This document shows, one piece after another, positions 61,655 to 64,000 of a DNA stretch of 64,000 nt; position 1 is the stretch's first letter; each line of letters opens with the position of its first letter. The position numbers and the translations under genes are program-made. This stretch comes from Cytophagaceae bacterium (GTDB lineage Bacteria; Bacteroidota; Bacteroidia; Cytophagales; Spirosomataceae). The notes below the pieces were generated by a model. That model had not been told where the DNA came from, made no database searches, and saw only the letters and a program-made list of their open reading frames with translations. The stretch is taken from contig JAIXWL010000010.1 in NCBI GenBank assembly GCA_027491315.1, forward strand, positions 124,001-188,000. The letters run 5' to 3'.

Positions 61655-61676
61655 CCTTTTAGATATGTTCTATTAA

Positions 61677-62579
61677 TTAATTCTCCCACATGTCGTGCTC
61701 CAATTCCAACAATTTATACTCTAATTGTTGAGACATCAAAAGGCCCTCACGATCTGAACTATAGATATCAGTCAAGAACTTATTTTCTGGGTTACCTTTC
61801 TTAATAATTCTTGCTTGAAACATCCTTAAATCAAAGGCATCCGCCATATTTTTATGTTGAGTTTCATTTTCAGAATTATACCAAATACAATTTGGGTTAC
61901 TTCTAAACAATTTATAAACATCTTTATAACGGAAGGAAGCTACAGGTTTATCAAAGCCTGCCTTGGTTTTAGAAGCCGGAATAATCAAGGTTAATGCTTG
62001 GATATCAAAATATAACCTAGAGCGCTGACGGTCAATAATGGCATCTTCCTTAATCTCGATGATGGACAATTCCTTTGGAAAGAAATACGAATCTAAATTT
62101 GCCACAGGTTTAGTATCAAAATCATCTGTTTTTTTAGCTGCATCGCCAGGTTTGGTTGTGGTTCCCCAGCCATCATCTACTGCAGTTTTCTTATCTCCTC
62201 CTTCAGCTCCAAAGCCGGCAGCTTTTTCAGCTTCTGAAAGACTACCTTCACCTATGGAATCATCCATACGAAGTTTTTCTTTAAACTGGGCGGCTGTAAG
62301 TTTAGTCACTAAGGAATCATTCACATAAGGAATCAAAATACCTGCTTCAACCCATTCAACTAAGAATTTAGAAATCTCATTATTCACTGAGAAAAATGGT
62401 TGGTTGATTTTTTCATTCAAATCCATGCGACGCCATAGGCGAGCCTTATAATGAATATTAGCTGGATCAATGGGACGCACTGAATTCAACTTTGATTCAT
62501 CTAAAGGTTTCTCCTGAGCTAGGGCACTAAATCCACAGATCAGAGAAATTAACAACAAAAACTGATTAACTGATTTCAT
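61677..62579 (-). CDS. gldN: Gliding motility / type IX secretion protein GldN
   Basis: A 300-residue periplasmic component of the type IX secretion machine (PorN in Porphyromonas), which forms rings with GldK. A signal peptide (1-22, ending in FSALAQE) precedes the family regions: RLWRRMDLNEKINQPFF (about 48-64) and a C-terminal RSNPNCIWYNSEN. A glycine/acid-rich insertion (about 126-160, including GWGTTTKPGD) separates them. I start at 62579 (MKSVNQF), 13 bp after the gldM stop; a start at 62600 would overlap gldM. Confidence 0.92.
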   Translation of the reverse strand: MKSVNQFLLLISLICGFSALAQEKPLDESKLNSVRPIDPANIHYKARLWRRMDLNEKINQPFFSVNNEISKFLVEWVEAGILIPYVNDSLVTKLTAAQFKEKLRMDDSIGEGSLSEAEKAAGFGAEGGDKKTAVDDGWGTTTKPGDAAKKTDDFDTKPVANLDSYFFPKELSIIEIKEDAIIDRQRSRLYFDIQALTLIIPASKTKAGFDKPVASFRYKDVYKLFRSNPNCIWYNSENETQHKNMADAFDLRMFQARIIKKGNPENKFLTDIYSSDREGLLMSQQLEYKLLELEHDMWEN

Positions 62580-62592
62580 ATACAGGGTTTTC

Positions 62593-64000
62593 CTAATCAC
62601 TCAAAGGTATATTTTTAACCATGGAAATAGGTATGGTCTCAATAGCTCCTTTGAAATTCTTTCTTTGAACTTCTTTCACTTCAATATAATAGCGATCCCC
62701 TGGCTGTGCCTGAGAGGCTAACTTAGCTATTGACCCAGAACCAGGTAAATTAGCTATCTCGTCAATTTTTCTTTGACCACGCACTAAAGCAACATAAACT
62801 GAAGCGACACGGTAATTCGCATCATCTGGATTCGTATTTTTAAATGATTCATCAGCAATGGCGCGGGCATCTAAGGTTCTTAAACCAGATGCACTTGTAC
62901 CTCTCTTCTCATTTAATTCACCACCATTTCCAAAGATTCGTACTTCTGGTCTAGGAACACGACGCACTTTAAAAGTCTCTTTTCCTAGTAAGGTACCTCC
63001 ATTATTCACATTTAAGGTAATTGTAGCTGAAGAAGGAACAATGGTTACTTTGCCTCTGTTTTGACCAGGAATTACCTCTCCACCTTCGGCAGAGAATTGT
63101 GGATTCCACAATGCACCTAAACCTGGACTAACAACACTTAAACGATTAGCACATCCCAAATAAAGCGCTGGTAGTGTTGCTGTTTCAATGTTGTAGGTTG
63201 GTTTCAAAACAAAATATTCTTTTTGAATGGATTCAGTTTTAGGACCAGCAGGACTCATGTAAGCCACTGTAGCCGTGTATGTCTTTTTGGATAATCCATT
63301 GGCATCATACCCTCCACCTGATGTTTTGAATTTAATCTGGCCACGTCCATCCACTACTGGAATAGATGCCCCATTGAAACTCATACGAGGGGTAAAACCT
63401 GAAGAGGTAGCAGCTATAAATACTTCAGCTTGATATTCCATACCTGCAACAACCGTGTTGGCATTGGCAGAAACTTGGGCAAAAACCTTATCAAACTTAA
63501 TTTCTTTGGCCCCTACTTTAGAAGCTAACTGACTCAGTACTTCCGTCTCATATCTTCTAATCTCCGCCTGCTTCTGACTAAGTGTAGCTAAAGCAGCTGG
63601 AACTGGAGTATGTTCAAAATTCAATTCTGCAAAATCTTTATTGGATTGTGCAGCATCACGACTAGCCACAGGATCGTCTTTAGCAGCTAAAGCTAAGGAT
63701 GGGAATTTGGTTCCTGGATCTGCAATCGTTTGTAATTTCGTTACATACTGATCAAACATAGGAACTAATTGGTAAGCCTCTCCTTTGGAATTGGCCCCAA
63801 CCATTAATTCAAATACCTTTTCTTCTTCCTTTGGATTTTTGATAGTACCCGTTTCTGGATCAATGCCTCCTCCTGTTTCAATTACCTTTGCTTTTAATCC
63901 ATCAATGTGATTGACTAATTCATCCGCTAGTTTACGAACCTCATTCGCTTTTCTAAGGATATCTGCATATGCAGCCGGATTAGGAAGATCTTTGATTCGC
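62593..64000 (-). CDS. gldM: Gliding motility / type IX secretion protein GldM (5' end missing)
   Basis: The frame stays open to the end of the window; 468 codons are visible, and about 40-60 N-terminal residues (including the membrane anchor) should lie outside. GldM spans the inner membrane with GldL to form the motor that powers type IX secretion and gliding. The visible part has the helical region (VRKLADELVNHIDGLKA) and then periplasmic Ig-like beta domains, ending with IPISMVKNIPLSD. gldL and gldK are expected just beyond the window. Followed by gldN. Confidence 0.93.
   Translation of the reverse strand, partial: RIKDLPNPAAYADILRKANEVRKLADELVNHIDGLKAKVIETGGGIDPETGTIKNPKEEEKVFELMVGANSKGEAYQLVPMFDQYVTKLQTIADPGTKFPSLALAAKDDPVASRDAAQSNKDFAELNFEHTPVPAALATLSQKQAEIRRYETEVLSQLASKVGAKEIKFDKVFAQVSANANTVVAGMEYQAEVFIAATSSGFTPRMSFNGASIPVVDGRGQIKFKTSGGGYDANGLSKKTYTATVAYMSPAGPKTESIQKEYFVLKPTYNIETATLPALYLGCANRLSVVSPGLGALWNPQFSAEGGEVIPGQNRGKVTIVPSSATITLNVNNGGTLLGKETFKVRRVPRPEVRIFGNGGELNEKRGTSASGLRTLDARAIADESFKNTNPDDANYRVASVYVALVRGQRKIDEIANLPGSGSIAKLASQAQPGDRYYIEVKEVQRKNFKGAIETIPISMVKNIPLSD

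Noticed and set aside
1-64000. Search for tRNA, rRNA, CRISPR repeats, transposases, integrases and phage genes
   Set aside because: None seen by eye; intergenic gaps are short and the proteins are all chromosomal core or Bacteroidota envelope types. A tRNAscan or CRISPR search would confirm.

Overview
The window comes from a Bacteroidota genome, most likely the order Cytophagales. The evidence is a SusC/SusD pair, many TonB-dependent outer-membrane proteins, type IX secretion and gliding genes (gldM, gldN, gldD, porT), the Bacteroidota ArgF'-type transcarbamylase, a NagB–PIG-L fusion, DUF2851/DUF4249/GIN-domain proteins and TAnnTTTG-type promoter boxes. Base composition is AT-rich. A pigmented aquatic Cytophagales (Aquirufa-like) would fit the CrtW-type ketolase, but that is inference only. 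Gene density is very high. I see no tRNA, rRNA, CRISPR array, IS element or phage.

Layout. 1-2.2 kb (minus): a CPBP protease, a DUF2007 protein, cdsA and the start of a secreted protein. 2.2-5.5 kb (plus): dusB, a DMT transporter and a DUF2851 protein. 5.5-11.4 kb: a secreted GH43 enzyme (minus), a CrtW-like ketolase, pyrH-frr, a patatin lipase (minus) and a polyprenyl synthase. 11.5-14.1 kb: a large outer-membrane barrel protein. 14.3-19.1 kb: a GNAT gene, then the arginine operon argF'-argB-argE-like-argH, followed by ribE (minus) and a DUF1684 lipoprotein-like gene. 20.3-23.9 kb (minus): a PadR regulator, a large PspC/GIN membrane protein and a GIN-domain protein, preceded by a strong palindrome. 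24-27.6 kb (plus): a histidine kinase translationally coupled to an AEC permease, then ubiE/menG-porT. 27.6-30.9 kb (minus): a TonB receptor plus DUF4249 lipoprotein. 31.1-33.3 kb (plus): a small HTH regulator with two upstream palindromes, then the NagB–PIG-L fusion. 33.3-42 kb (minus): an FAD/Fe-S oxidoreductase, a lysoplasmalogenase, two membrane-linked glycosyltransferases and nrdA. 42.5-47 kb (plus): rpmE2, a GlmU-like gene, holB, hemC and an RmlD-like SDR. 47-48.6 kb (minus): obgE and adk. 48.9-55.7 kb (plus): susC-susD, a TolB-like propeller protein and a nitroreductase. 55.7-64 kb (minus): gldM(partial)-gldN, a small HTH protein, pyk, plsC, gldD and priA.

Most of this is core metabolism. 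The stretches with the most unexplained signal are the PadR–PspC–GIN operon and its operator, the nrdA leader (nested inverted repeats and a frame-split small ORF), the HTH gene with two palindromes, the inverted repeats upstream of susC, and Ala90 in the arginine-pathway transcarbamylase, which points to N-succinylornithine as substrate. I found no clear wholly new multi-gene system. All functional calls rest on motifs, length and context read by eye, without database searches.
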